Positions 9,601-18,603 of a DNA stretch of 64,000 bases are shown in pieces; position 1 is the first letter of the stretch; every line of letters starts with the position of its first letter. The notes under the pieces were generated by a model. It had not been told where the DNA came from, searched no databases, and was given only the letters and a program-made list of their open reading frames with translations. The DNA is taken from positions 124,001 through 188,000 of the forward strand of contig NZ_SGNY01000002.1 in NCBI RefSeq assembly GCF_007002745.1, read 5' to 3'. The DNA is from Martinezella rhizogenes. Lineage in GTDB: Bacteria > Pseudomonadota > Alphaproteobacteria > Rhizobiales > Rhizobiaceae. The position numbers were made by a program, and so were the translations under genes.

Positions 9601-9630
9601 AAAGAGCCGGCCGAGAGCCGGCTCTTTTCT
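9601..9630 (+). terminator. Hairpin between TRAP binding-protein and permease genes
   Basis: AGAGCCGGC (9603-9611) pairs perfectly with GCCGGCTCT (9617-9625) around a 5-nt loop. AA/TT extends the stem and a TTTTCT tract follows. It probably acts as a partial terminator or mRNA 3'-end stabiliser that keeps binding protein more abundant than permease. Confidence 0.75.
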
Positions 9631-9706
9631 ACGATTTGATCGGGACGCGTGAAATTTGAGGCGGACGCACAGGCGTGCGGAGGCCCGTCTCGTTTGGGAG
9701 AAAAAA

Positions 9707-10273
9707 ATGCGTGCATTTCTGGATGCGGGGGTCAACGGTTTTTACCGGGCCATCGAAATCATCCTCGTCCTTTGCATGGCAACGATGCTGGTAATGGTCT
9801 TCGGGAATGTCGTCCTGCGGCTATTTTTTAACACCGGCATCGATATTTCGGAGGAGCTTCCGAGATTTGCTTTTGTCTGGATGACATTCCTCGGCGGCAT
9901 CATCGGCCTTCATAGGCGCAGCCATCTCGGCGTGGATATCGTCGTGCTGGCGCTGCCCCTTCTGGGCAGGAAAGTGTGCTGGGCCATCAGCCAGGTGGTG
10001 ATGCTCGTCTGCGCCATCTTCATCTTCTACGGAACCTGGCTTCAGCACGATATCCTGAAAATTACGGAATCTCCCGTGGCGGAGATCAGCATGCTGTGGG
10101 TCTACGGCGTCAGTTACGTCACCGGCGCGGCCATCGCTCTTATCTGCATTTCAAATCTGCTGCGCCTGGCAAGCGGCCGCCTCTCGGATGACGAACTCAT
10201 CGGCGTTCACGAGGAAGGCCTCGACGAAGGTCTTCATGCCGCACGCGCTGCGGACCAACACAAGGGACGCTGA
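9707..10273 (+). CDS. TRAP transporter small permease (DctQ family)
   Basis: Four-helix membrane subunit of 188 aa that partners the large permease. ATG 9707 follows GGGAG; the frame is open upstream but lacks a start with a ribosome site. DctQ hallmarks are VFGNVVLRLFFNTGIDISEELPRFAFVWMTFLGG in the first half and a WVYGVSYVTGAAIAL helix near the end. Stops two bases before the large subunit ATG, so translation is coupled. Confidence 0.92.
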   Translation: MRAFLDAGVNGFYRAIEIILVLCMATMLVMVFGNVVLRLFFNTGIDISEELPRFAFVWMTFLGGIIGLHRRSHLGVDIVVLALPLLGRKVCWAISQVVMLVCAIFIFYGTWLQHDILKITESPVAEISMLWVYGVSYVTGAAIALICISNLLRLASGRLSDDELIGVHEEGLDEGLHAARAADQHKGR

Positions 10274-10275
10274 TC

Positions 10276-11556
10276 ATGATCGTATTTGTATTTATCGCGT
10301 CTCTCCTCGGCCTGATGGCGCTTGGAATGCCGGTTGCTTTCGCGCTGATCGGATGTGGCCTTGTGATGATGTTCTACATGGGCATCACCGATCCGCAGAT
10401 CATAATCCAGAACATGTGGGACGGCGCCAACAGTTTCCCGCTGCTCGCGGTTCCCTTTTTCATGCTGGCTGGCGAGTTGATGAACGCCGGCGGCATGACG
10501 CGGCGCATCATCACCATGGCCATGGCCTGGATTGGCCATATCCGCGGTGGGCTGGGTTATGTGGCGGTTCTGGCCGCCGTCGTTATGGCGTCGCTCTCCG
10601 GCTCGGCGGTTGCCGATGCGGCAGCACTCGCCGCCGTACTTGTTCCGCTGATGCGAAACGCCGGTTATGACATTAATCGCTCGTGCGGCCTCATTTCCTG
10701 CGGCGGCATCATCGCGCCGGTGCTTCCGCCATCTGTCGGCATGATCATCTTTGGTGTTGCCGGCGGTGTTTCCATCACCAAGCTTTTTCTGGCAGGCATC
10801 GTCCCGGGTCTGTTGATGGGCGTTGCCATCATGCTCGCCTGGCGCTGGAGCATCGGCAGAGACAATCCGCGGGTGGAGCAGAAAAAGACCTTCGGCGAGC
10901 GGTTGACTGAAACCCGCAAGGCGCTCTGGGCGCTGGTCATGCCCGTCGTCGTCATCGGCGGCCTGAAAGCCGGCGCTTTCACCCCAACGGAGGCAGCAGT
11001 AATCGCCGCAGTCTATTCCCTGTTCGTCGGCGTCTTTGTCTATCGCGAGATCAAGTTCTCGGATCTCTTCGGCCTCATGTATCGCGCGGCCGAGACGACT
11101 GCCGTCGTCATGTTCCTCGTCGCCGCAGCAGGTGTTTCCGCCTGGCTGATCACGACGGCAAATATTCCGCAGCAATTGGCCGACATGGTCCAGCCCTTCA
11201 TGGATAACAAGATCCTCCTGATGGCGATCCTCATGGTCATCGTGCTAATCGTCGGCACGGCGATGGACTTCACCCCGACAGTGCTGATTCTGACGCCGGT
11301 GCTGATGCCCATCGTCAAGCAGGCGGGTATCGACCCTGTTTATTTCGGCGTGCTGTTCATCATGAATAATGCCATCGGCCTTGTGACGCCGCCGGTCGGC
11401 ACCGTCCTCAACGTCGTGTGCGGTGTTGCCCGCGCACCAATGACCGGGGTTATCAAAGGCGTGGTGCCCTTCATGGTCGCGCAGATTGCGGTGCTTGTTC
11501 TTCTTGTCATCTTTCCGCAGATCGTGCTGTGGCCGCTGGAAATGATGTCAAAATAG
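10276..11556 (+). CDS. TRAP transporter large permease (DctM family)
   Basis: 426 aa membrane subunit with about twelve hydrophobic segments, which uses an ion gradient to move the solute. Recognisable DctM stretches are GMPVAFALIGCGLVMM, SGSAVADAAALAAVLVP, CGGIIAPVLPPSVGMIIFG and NAIGLVTPPVGTVLNVVCG. Last gene of the catabolic unit, closed by a strong terminator 17 bp after the stop. Confidence 0.94.
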   Translation: MIVFVFIASLLGLMALGMPVAFALIGCGLVMMFYMGITDPQIIIQNMWDGANSFPLLAVPFFMLAGELMNAGGMTRRIITMAMAWIGHIRGGLGYVAVLAAVVMASLSGSAVADAAALAAVLVPLMRNAGYDINRSCGLISCGGIIAPVLPPSVGMIIFGVAGGVSITKLFLAGIVPGLLMGVAIMLAWRWSIGRDNPRVEQKKTFGERLTETRKALWALVMPVVVIGGLKAGAFTPTEAAVIAAVYSLFVGVFVYREIKFSDLFGLMYRAAETTAVVMFLVAAAGVSAWLITTANIPQQLADMVQPFMDNKILLMAILMVIVLIVGTAMDFTPTVLILTPVLMPIVKQAGIDPVYFGVLFIMNNAIGLVTPPVGTVLNVVCGVARAPMTGVIKGVVPFMVAQIAVLVLLVIFPQIVLWPLEMMSK

Positions 11557-11572
11557 GTCTGGGCATTACAAA

Positions 11573-11610
11573 AAAACTCGCTCCGCCAGCAAACTGGCCG
11601 AGCGAGTTTT
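11573..11610 (+). terminator. Rho-independent terminator after TRAP operon
   Basis: AAAACTCGCTC (11573-11583) pairs with GAGCGAGTTTT (11600-11610). The inner arms GCCAG/CTGGC enclose CAAA, and T-rich sequence follows. The A and T tracts make it usable from both sides, so it may also stop the convergent glycosyltransferase transcript. Confidence 0.85.
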
Positions 11611-11700
11611 GCGTTGTTTTCGACTGCATGCAAACGGCGGCGCAAATATCAGGGCAAGAGCAGACCTCGGCGTTCTCCTCGGCCAGTCAATCGCAGCGAC

Positions 11701-12444
11701 CTACCGATACGCATACACATACCGCGCAATATTGTCATAGAAGCTCGAGAGATAGGCCGGAATCCGTTTAATACGGGCGAACTTGCTGCCGCGATATTCC
11801 GCCCGGGTGCCGACCAGCGTGTCCGGGTCACCGAATGGCAGGAAGTCCCTGTCGGTTACATAGACTTCCGTGCCATAGCCCCAGCCGCATTCCAGGGCAC
11901 GGTCGAAAGGCAGCGTCATCACCCTAGCCGTTTTTAGAAACTGCTGCGCCCCGCCCCGCGAGATGATGTAGCAGGCGGATGATCCCTGCGGACCGTAGAT
12001 GCAGCGGCCAAGCGTATCGCCAAGCGCGCTGGTTTTCCGGCCCTTGAAACCGCTGCGGCGGTGATTGGTCAGTTTGACGACGGCATTTTCCGGCATTACC
12101 GCAACCATTGCCTTGACCCGTTCGGAAAACTCCGGCGTGAAGGCAACATCATCCTCGACGATCACAGCCACCGGCGCATCGGTGGCAAGGAATATCTCCA
12201 GTGCCTTTATATGGCTGGCATAGCAGCCATATTCACCGGCGAGCGCATGGCGGCCATTGCGCAGCTCGAAACCGCTCCGGTCGAAATCTGCCCACTCGGC
12301 GGGTGGAACAGTCTTGCCATCGACACCTTCCACCGGGCGCAGATCCAGCCCAAGGCCGGCAGCGCCCTCCAGCATCTTCTCAAGCCGCGCCCGCGCCCGG
12401 GCAATGGAAATGATGTAGATGGGGAAAGTGGAAATCGGCAGCAT
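11701..12444 (-). CDS. Glycosyltransferase family 25 (LPS biosynthesis-type)
   Basis: 247 aa cytoplasmic or membrane-associated sugar transferase. The start IYIISIARARARLEKM and the stretch AGEYGCYASHIKALEIF match the GT25 (LpsA/LgtB-like) N terminus, VIVEDDVAFTPEF carries the acidic metal-binding cluster, and GSSACYIISRGGAQQFL is the conserved middle. Likely adds a sugar to LPS core or other surface glycan. Stands alone, convergent with the TRAP operon. Confidence 0.86.
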   Translation of the reverse strand: MLPISTFPIYIISIARARARLEKMLEGAAGLGLDLRPVEGVDGKTVPPAEWADFDRSGFELRNGRHALAGEYGCYASHIKALEIFLATDAPVAVIVEDDVAFTPEFSERVKAMVAVMPENAVVKLTNHRRSGFKGRKTSALGDTLGRCIYGPQGSSACYIISRGGAQQFLKTARVMTLPFDRALECGWGYGTEVYVTDRDFLPFGDPDTLVGTRAEYRGSKFARIKRIPAYLSSFYDNIARYVYAYR

Positions 12445-12602
12445 TCAGAACACACCATGCGCATGAAGACGGGAGACCGTCTCCTACAGCAAGGCGCGTG
12501 CGGCGTCCATTCGGACACCAAAACGCGCGATCTCATCAGGCGGAATACCGGGATTTCGGCGACAGGAGGTTTCAGACCCGAAACACAGGCAGTCGCTGGT
12601 TT

Positions 12603-13850
12603 TTACTTGCGCGCGGCGGTGCGACGGCAGCGCCAGTTCCAGTCTCTGGGCTCGCCCGTGTCCATATGAACTGATTCGGTGTGGCAATAGGTGCCGACGC
12701 CACCGCGTTCAGGCAGGGAACGCAGATAGGTGGCAAGCTCCCATTTGGAGACGCCCTTGATCTGAATATCGGCGGCATCGCAGGTATAATGCTTGGAACC
12801 CTGCCTCACGCCCTTTGGCGGACGATAGCCCGAAGTGACGATCGCCGGGCTGTTATAATGCCGCTCGACATCCTTGATCATGCGGACCAGTTCCGGCTTG
12901 AAGCAGCCAACTTCGACGCGATCCGTCTGCAGGAAAAGACCATTCGGGGAAACACGGGTCAGGCCGGAAAGCGACGCCAGCTTCATGAGGCCGGTCGGCT
13001 GGTCATCCTCGTCTTCGAGATGGGCATCGTCGAATTCCTCCGACATCATCGAACGGCCGGAAAGCGCGATGCCCATTGTCGGGTCCGACCCGCCGGGCAG
13101 TGACGCAATCTCGGTCGTCGCGGCCGTGCCGCTCTCGATCATTTTCGGCAGCCGTTTTTTAGCGGCGCCGGCGAAAAATGCCGCAAGCGTTACGCCCGTG
13201 CCTTCGCTTTCCTGTTTCTCGCCTGCGGGCACCGCGTTTGCCGCGGGTTGCGCAGCGGCGGCGGCTGCAAGCTGCTGCGGCGCGGGTGTAGGAACAGGCT
13301 GGCGGTTTTCGCTATGCTGTTCCGCCACCGGCACCGGAGCTGGCGCGGAGACAGGCTGCGGCTGGAATTGCGGCTGCGCCGGCGCTGAATAAACGCTGCT
13401 GACGGCGGGAATGATCTTCTGTGATGGGGCGGCGGCAGCGGAACCATCTGCCGCTACGGAAGGGGTTGCCGCGCGGGCGGTGGAATAGATGCTGGATGTG
13501 CCGGCGGAAATTGCCGTTGGCTGCGTCGTCAGCCCGCCAATATCGGCGGCGGCACCATAAACCTGCGCCGGGCCACCCGGTGTCTGCGGCTGGGCCGGCA
13601 CGGCGCCACCGGATGCCGATGCAACGGCGGGATCCACATAATGCCCCGGCTGGGCACCGGCCGCGGGTGCCGCGACGGCCGCTGCAGCCGTCTGCGGGCG
13701 CTGTTGCGCGGCGATTTCCGGCTTCTTGGTGTTGGCGGCCATCTCATCATCCGTCACCGCCGAAACGCAGCCGGAAAGCCCGAGCAGCGAAACCGCAATA
13801 ACGAGACGCTGACAGGAAACGCGTCCTTTCGCGCCCTCGACAGTTTTCAT
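12603..13850 (-). CDS. M15-family peptidase-like lipoprotein (DUF882/YcbK-type C terminus)
   Basis: 415 aa from ATG 13850, which has GGAGG seven bases upstream. A lipoprotein signal with lipobox LSGC puts the acylated cysteine at about residue 28. A long Ala/Pro/Gln-rich low-complexity linker fills most of the protein. The C-terminal 110 residues hold a Zn-peptidase-like fold with SGYRPP, KHYTCDAADI and CHTESVHMD, the H/D/H ligand set of peptidase M15A. It probably acts on, or binds, peptidoglycan from the envelope; catalytic activity is inferred. Confidence 0.85.
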   Translation of the reverse strand: MKTVEGAKGRVSCQRLVIAVSLLGLSGCVSAVTDDEMAANTKKPEIAAQQRPQTAAAAVAAPAAGAQPGHYVDPAVASASGGAVPAQPQTPGGPAQVYGAAADIGGLTTQPTAISAGTSSIYSTARAATPSVAADGSAAAAPSQKIIPAVSSVYSAPAQPQFQPQPVSAPAPVPVAEQHSENRQPVPTPAPQQLAAAAAAQPAANAVPAGEKQESEGTGVTLAAFFAGAAKKRLPKMIESGTAATTEIASLPGGSDPTMGIALSGRSMMSEEFDDAHLEDEDDQPTGLMKLASLSGLTRVSPNGLFLQTDRVEVGCFKPELVRMIKDVERHYNSPAIVTSGYRPPKGVRQGSKHYTCDAADIQIKGVSKWELATYLRSLPERGGVGTYCHTESVHMDTGEPRDWNWRCRRTAARK

Positions 13851-14008
13851 GGATGGCCTCCGTATCTTGCATTTCCAACAGCAGCACGGGAACGGGCGCG
13901 TGTGCTTTCCCCAAACGGGACGGGCCGTTTCGATTCGCGGACTATGCCTCATCCCGTCAGGATAAGGCAAGAGCGCCCGAAAACGCCGCTATTGGCCGGG
14001 AAAATCCC

Positions 14009-14449
14009 TTACCAGGAACCGGTATTCTGCATAGATATCCACGGTTCGGCTGGTGCGAGGCTTTCGCCCTTCTGCAAAATCTCGAAAGAAATGCCGTCAG
14101 GCGAACGAACGAAGGCCATGTGCCCATCACGCGGCGGCCGGTTGATCACGACGCCATTCTGCTGCAGCCTGGCGCAGAAGTCGTAGATATTGTCCACCTC
14201 GTAAGCCAGATGGCCGAAATTGCGGCCGCCGGTGTAATCCTCGGTATCCCAATTATAGGTGAGTTCGAGGCTCGGCGCCTTTTTTTCCTTGGCCACAGCA
14301 ATGTCATCACGTGCGGCAAGAAAAACCAGAGTGAATCGGCCTTTTTCGTTTTCGATTCGGCGTATTTCTTCGAGACCCATGAGGTCGCAATAGAATTTCA
14401 TTGATTCGCCAAGGTCTTTGACACGAACCATTGTGTGCAGATACCGCAT
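14009..14449 (-). CDS. VOC-family lactoylglutathione lyase-like (glyoxalase I)
   Basis: 146 aa, from ATG 14449 with GAGGAAG upstream. It begins MRYLHTMVRVKDLGESMKFYCDLMG as glyoxalase I proteins do, with later NFGHLAYEVDNIYD and the C-terminal RSPDGISFEILQ supplying His and Glu ligands. Converts the methylglyoxal-glutathione hemithioacetal to lactoylglutathione in the cytoplasm. Other VOC enzymes share this fold, but the His/Glu pattern favours glyoxalase. Confidence 0.85.
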   Translation of the reverse strand: MRYLHTMVRVKDLGESMKFYCDLMGLEEIRRIENEKGRFTLVFLAARDDIAVAKEKKAPSLELTYNWDTEDYTGGRNFGHLAYEVDNIYDFCARLQQNGVVINRPPRDGHMAFVRSPDGISFEILQKGESLAPAEPWISMQNTGSW

Positions 14450-14641
14450 TTTCTTCCTCTCCAATACACGGGTCCGGAGCCGTTAAACGCATGATCGCAA
14501 GCCCCGGACAAGGACGGCGACATAAAAGCAGCTGCGCAAATCAAAAACTAGGGCTTGCGTGGAACCGTTACCAAGATGTTAATCTGGTACACAGGAATCA
14601 GTTGACCGGTGTATGGCGCGTAATCGAGGGGTTGGCAGGAT

Positions 14642-15220
14642 ATGGCTGATAGGATGTCATCGAAGACGATAGTCGATGTCGAGGACCTTTCGGGCGATGC
14701 CGTGGACCTGACCGAAATTACCGGCGTCGTGAAATGGTTCGACGTCGCCAAGGGTTTCGGATTTATCGTGCCTGATAACGGCACGCAGGATGTGCTGCTG
14801 CACGTCTCCTGCCTGCGCCGCGACGGATACCAGACCATTCTCGAAGGCACCCGCATCGTCGCCCTCATCCAGCGGCGCGACCGCGGCTTCCAGGCTTTCC
14901 GCATCCTGTCGATGGATCAATCGACCGCCGTTCACCCCTCGCAGCTGCCGCCGGTGCGCACCCATGTGCAGGTCACACCCTCAAGCGGGCTGGAGCGCGC
15001 CATCGTCAAGTGGTTCAACCGCACCAAGGGTTTCGGCTTCCTGACGCGCGGCGAAGGAACGGAAGACATTTTTGTGCATATGGAAACGCTGCGTCGTTTC
15101 GGCCTGACGGAACTGCGCCCGGGCCAGGTGGTGCTGGTGCGTTTCGGCGATGGCGACAAGGGTTTGATGGCGGCGGAAATCCACCCCGACAATCCGGTTT
15201 CAGTCGGGATGTCGCACTGA
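14642..15220 (+). CDS. Double cold-shock-domain protein
   Basis: 192 aa with two CspA-like nucleic-acid-binding domains at about residues 27-90 and 118-185. Each has an RNP1-type KGFGFI/L motif (VKWFDVAKGFGFI and VKWFNRTKGFGFL); the RNP2-like strands are DVLLHVS and DIFVHME. Tandem-domain CSPs of this kind are common in Rhizobiales. Likely an RNA chaperone or regulator. The stop overlaps the next gene's ATG (TGATG), so the two are translationally coupled. Confidence 0.9.
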   Translation: MADRMSSKTIVDVEDLSGDAVDLTEITGVVKWFDVAKGFGFIVPDNGTQDVLLHVSCLRRDGYQTILEGTRIVALIQRRDRGFQAFRILSMDQSTAVHPSQLPPVRTHVQVTPSSGLERAIVKWFNRTKGFGFLTRGEGTEDIFVHMETLRRFGLTELRPGQVVLVRFGDGDKGLMAAEIHPDNPVSVGMSH

Positions 15221-15702
15221 TGGCCGGCCTGTTGCCTAAAATAATGAAGAGCGCCGTCATGGCGCTTCTTTTTTTCTCGCTCGCAGGCGCCGTTCAGGCC
15301 CAGCAACAGACTTTCACGACCGAGCCGCTGACGATCGAAACCACGTCAGGAAAAAACCACGATTTCACGGCGGAGCTGGCGCTTAGCAATGCCCAGCGCG
15401 AACAGGGACTGATGTTCCGCAAAGCCATGCCGCTTGAAAGTGGCATGTTGTTCGATTTCGGCCAGGAACGCGACGTGGCCATGTGGATGCGTAACACGCT
15501 CATCCCGCTCGACATGCTGTTCATCGCCCGCGATGGGCGTATCACCCATATTCACGAAAATGCAGTTCCGCATTCGGAAGCGATCATAAGCTCCCGTGGT
15601 CCGGTTAAATTTGTGCTTGAACTGAATGGCGGCACCGCAAAGCGCTATGGCATCAAGCCGGGCGATATGGTCCGCAGCGGACAAATCGGCAACCGGAAAT
15701 AA
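15220..15702 (+). CDS. DUF192 family secreted protein
   Basis: 160 aa with a signal peptide ending near AVQAQQQ. DUF192 hallmarks are visible: NAQREQGLMFRKAMP, GMLFDFG, MWMRNTLIPLDMLFIARDGRI and the closing GGTAKRYGIKPGDMV. Probably periplasmic, function unknown. Starts inside the cold-shock gene's stop codon; an ATG eight codons later (15244) is an alternative start giving a shorter signal peptide. Confidence 0.85.
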   Translation: MAGLLPKIMKSAVMALLFFSLAGAVQAQQQTFTTEPLTIETTSGKNHDFTAELALSNAQREQGLMFRKAMPLESGMLFDFGQERDVAMWMRNTLIPLDMLFIARDGRITHIHENAVPHSEAIISSRGPVKFVLELNGGTAKRYGIKPGDMVRSGQIGNRK

Positions 15703-15763
15703 CGTTGCCGCGTTATTGCATCTGAATGATGCCGGACGATGTTTCGCCCGGCTGGTGCAACAT

Positions 15764-16012
15764 TCAGTAAACCGGCTCGATATGGCTCAGAATCCGGCAA
15801 TTGGAGATGGAAGCAGCAAGATTGATGGCGATATCGATCGCCTCGACCGAATCAGCCGTGCCTTCCAGATAGATCACATCGTTTTCAACGGTTGCGGAAA
15901 TACGCGACTTTTCGAGACCTGATTCGAAGGCAAGAGCCGAGGTGATCGCCTGGCAAACGCCTGCCATGCGGTCTCCGAAGAAGCTTTCCTGAATGCCTGA
16001 CAAATTGAACAT
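15764..16012 (-). CDS. Small BON-like domain protein
   Basis: 82 aa from ATG 16012, with an excellent AAGGAG upstream. The segment SRISATVENDVIYLEGTADSVEAIDIAINLAASI has the alpha-beta-beta pattern of a single BON domain (OsmY-like). No signal peptide is apparent, so it is probably cytoplasmic. The BON call is a pattern match, not certain. Confidence 0.65.
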   Translation of the reverse strand: MFNLSGIQESFFGDRMAGVCQAITSALAFESGLEKSRISATVENDVIYLEGTADSVEAIDIAINLAASISNCRILSHIEPVY

Positions 16013-16223
16013 GTGCGTTCTCCTTCTTATGGACTTTACAACGCGCCAGTAGCGGTTTTGTTCATCTCCGGTTCATCATTCCGTTCATCTTCCATTCATC
16101 TTGCAAAATTGGAACCCCCCAATCGATCACATTTTAGGTGATCGGGAACCATTTCGTGAGGCGGGCATTACGCGCATGGGAGTGAAAACCGCCATGAAGG
16201 CGCTGAAAACAGGGAGGAATGAC

Positions 16224-16493
16224 ATGCTGATTAACAGGACGGAGCCGTGTCACCACGCCTCGTGGATGAAGCCCGTTGCCATTCATCTGCCGCTGTGCGT
16301 AGCCGTGGAAATCTACAGCCCGCTGGTGGCGCTGGACATGCTGATGTACCGCTGGCCGGAAGAACATGGGCCGGAATATGAAGAAGCGCGCAGAAACTGT
16401 CTCGATGCGATCGCCGGCAGGTGCGACATCGAAAAAGCCCGGGAATCGTTTCTCGTCGCAAGCAGTCACGCACATATTCTGAACATCCACTAA
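16224..16493 (+). CDS. DUF982 domain protein
   Basis: 89 aa from ATG 16224, five bases after AGGGAGGA. The segment AVEIYSPLVALDMLMYRWPEEHGPEYEEARRNCLDAI ... SFLVASSHAHIL matches the short DUF982 family, which is expanded in Rhizobiales and of unknown function. The frame is open further upstream without a ribosome site. A terminator follows. Confidence 0.8.
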   Translation: MLINRTEPCHHASWMKPVAIHLPLCVAVEIYSPLVALDMLMYRWPEEHGPEYEEARRNCLDAIAGRCDIEKARESFLVASSHAHILNIH

Positions 16494-16517
16494 AGTTCAT
16501 GCCATGGTGACGATTGG

Positions 16518-16540
16518 GCCCTTCTCAATGAAGGGCTTTT
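16518..16540 (+). terminator. Terminator after DUF982 gene
   Basis: GCCCTTC (16518-16524) pairs with GAAGGGC (16530-16536) around a 5-nt loop, followed by TTTTCTTT. Confidence 0.8.
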
Positions 16541-16693
16541 CTTTGCGGTACGCCGGATGCTTAAGCGCCTTTTCTCATGCCATGCAGCCTGCCCGCCCGC
16601 CGATGATGACATGTAACTGTCACCTAAACGTTATAATCGGCAGAGACGAATTCCATGGAATCGGTTGGCGGGTGAACCGCCGGAAGCTAGGGA

Positions 16694-17851
16694 GTGGAAC
16701 TGGCCAGCATGGAAACTGTCTTTGCCCTTTGCGCAATTCTGCTGCTTGCCTTCAATCTTCTCGGCATTTTTCTGGCCGGCTGGCGCCTGAGGCGGCGCGA
16801 CACGGAAAACGCACTTGTGCGACAAAAGCCACCCGTCTCGATCGTGGTGCCCCTGCGCGGTGTCGAAAACTTCACGTCGCTGACGCTGTCGCGGGCGTTT
16901 GAACTCGACTGGCCGGATTATGAATTGCTGTTCTGCATCGCCGATGAATTCGATCCGGTGATCGAGGAGGTGCGCCGGACGAGCGCCGCCTTCCCGGCGG
17001 TCTCGGCGCAGGTGCTCCTCGGCGACGACCGTATCAGCGCCAATCCGAAGCTGAACAATTGCGTCAAGGGCTGGCGCGCCGCACGGCACGAATGGGTCAT
17101 CCTTGCCGATTCGAACGTGCTGATGCCGAAATCCTACATAGCGACCATGATGTCAGCCTGGCGGCCGGATAGCGGGCTGGTCTGCTCGCCGCCGCTTGGC
17201 TCACGTCCGGCAGGCTTCTGGGCGCATGTGGAATGCGCCTTCCTCAACGGATCACAGGGGCGCTGGCAATATGCGGCGGAAGCGATCGGCATCGGTTTCG
17301 CACAGGGCAAGTCGATGTTGTGGAACAAGCCATTCCTCGAAGACCATGGCGGCATCCGCGCGCTCGCCGCCGAAATCGCCGAAGACGCCGCCTCGACCAA
17401 ACTGGTCCGAAACGCCGGCCGCAGGGTGCATCTGGTCTTGCCGCCTTTCGAGCAGCCGCTCGGCCAGCGCCACCCCAGTGAAATCTGGTCGCGCCAGACC
17501 CGCTGGGCGCGGCTGAGGCGCGTGACCTTCCCGCAATATTTCGCACCGGAAATCCTGACCGGCGCCCTTCCCCCGCTCCTCCTTGCGCTCGCTGCCGCTG
17601 CGATGATGGACATAAACCTCGCCATTACCGCTTTTGCCGTGCTTGCCACCATGTATGTGCCGGAACTGGTGCTCGCAGCCCTCAATGGCTGGCCGCTATC
17701 CCTCTATACGCTGCCTGCCATGATCGCCCGGGATATGATCATGCCCGTCGTCTGGACCCGCAGCTGGATCGGCAGCGCGGTTGCCTGGCGCGGCAATGTC
17801 ATGACAATCGGCACGGCCGAAAGCACATTGGCCGGGCCATCCGCAGACTGA
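16694..17851 (+). CDS. Glycosyltransferase family 21/2 (ceramide glucosyltransferase-like)
   Basis: 385 aa membrane glycosyltransferase, probably using a lipid acceptor. An N-terminal helix is followed by the GT-A core: SIVVPLRGVENF, NPKLNNCVKGW, VILADSNVLM, then ED and the (R/Q)xxRW motif as RQTRW. Two or three C-terminal helices finish the protein. This is the GT21 pattern of glucosylceramide and related glycolipid synthases known from Agrobacterium. Start: GTG 16694 is preceded closely by AGGGA; ATG 16709 would remove five residues. Acceptor not provable here. Confidence 0.82.
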   Translation: MELASMETVFALCAILLLAFNLLGIFLAGWRLRRRDTENALVRQKPPVSIVVPLRGVENFTSLTLSRAFELDWPDYELLFCIADEFDPVIEEVRRTSAAFPAVSAQVLLGDDRISANPKLNNCVKGWRAARHEWVILADSNVLMPKSYIATMMSAWRPDSGLVCSPPLGSRPAGFWAHVECAFLNGSQGRWQYAAEAIGIGFAQGKSMLWNKPFLEDHGGIRALAAEIAEDAASTKLVRNAGRRVHLVLPPFEQPLGQRHPSEIWSRQTRWARLRRVTFPQYFAPEILTGALPPLLLALAAAAMMDINLAITAFAVLATMYVPELVLAALNGWPLSLYTLPAMIARDMIMPVVWTRSWIGSAVAWRGNVMTIGTAESTLAGPSAD

Positions 17852-17904
17852 AAAGAATCATGTTTGAAGGGATTACGCCGGAAAGCTGATGTTCTGCTTT
17901 AAAA

Positions 17905-17981
<77 letters not shown>

Positions 17982-18248
17982 CCGAGGCGATGGCTGGGGA
18001 ATACACGGTTCACCTGAAGTCCGCAACAGGGAAATTCATCTTTGTTCAGCCATTGTCTTGATCGGCGGAGCACGGTGCCGATGCGGGAGGATCACCGCGG
18101 GAAAGCGAGGGGATAATCATCTTGACTCTCAGGGTAAGTCAGTCCATTCCAAATTCAGCGTTCCTGACACGATTTGGTTATTCTATTCAGGTACGTGAAG
18201 AATAATCCGGGGTGCCACGCCCCGCCGCCCAACCGGAGCAGTTTCGAC
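17982..18248. other. Intergenic stretch between tRNA-Pro and the complex I subunit gene
   Basis: No coding frame with a ribosome site, no clear terminator and no repeat was found. A TTGACT at about 18122 could be part of a promoter for the downstream gene. Confidence 0.4.
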
Positions 18249-18554
18249 ATGTCTGCGAAGATTTACCGCCCTGCAAAAACCGCCATGCAATCCGGCACGG
18301 CGAAGACCAATGTCTGGGTCCTGGAATTCGACGCCGAAGTTCCCCGCAAGATCGACCCGATCATGGGCTACACTTCCAGTTCCGACATGAAGCAACAGGT
18401 CAAGCTGACATTCGAGACGCAGGAGCAGGCCGAAGCCTATGCGCAGCGCAAAGGCATCGAATACCGCGTCATCCTGCCGAAGGAAGCGACCCGCAAGGTG
18501 GTTTCCTACACCGACAATTTCCGTTTCAACCGCACCCAGCCCTGGACGCACTGA
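18249..18554 (+). CDS. NADH:ubiquinone oxidoreductase accessory subunit, NDUFS4-like
   Basis: 101 aa. The sequence AKIYRPAKTAMQSGTAKTNVWVLEF, then PIMGYTSSSDMKQQVKLTFETQEQAEAYA, and the closing YTDNFRFNRTQPWTH match the ETC complex I subunit (NDUFS4/AQDQ) found in alphaproteobacteria and mitochondria. It would sit on the peripheral arm of complex I. Start ATG 18249 has GGAG about 11 bases upstream. Followed by tRNA-Arg. Confidence 0.92.
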   Translation: MSAKIYRPAKTAMQSGTAKTNVWVLEFDAEVPRKIDPIMGYTSSSDMKQQVKLTFETQEQAEAYAQRKGIEYRVILPKEATRKVVSYTDNFRFNRTQPWTH

Positions 18555-18603
18555 AACACGATCATTTTAAGATTTCTGCCGGAGCATCTTTGCCCGGCAT
18601 GAC

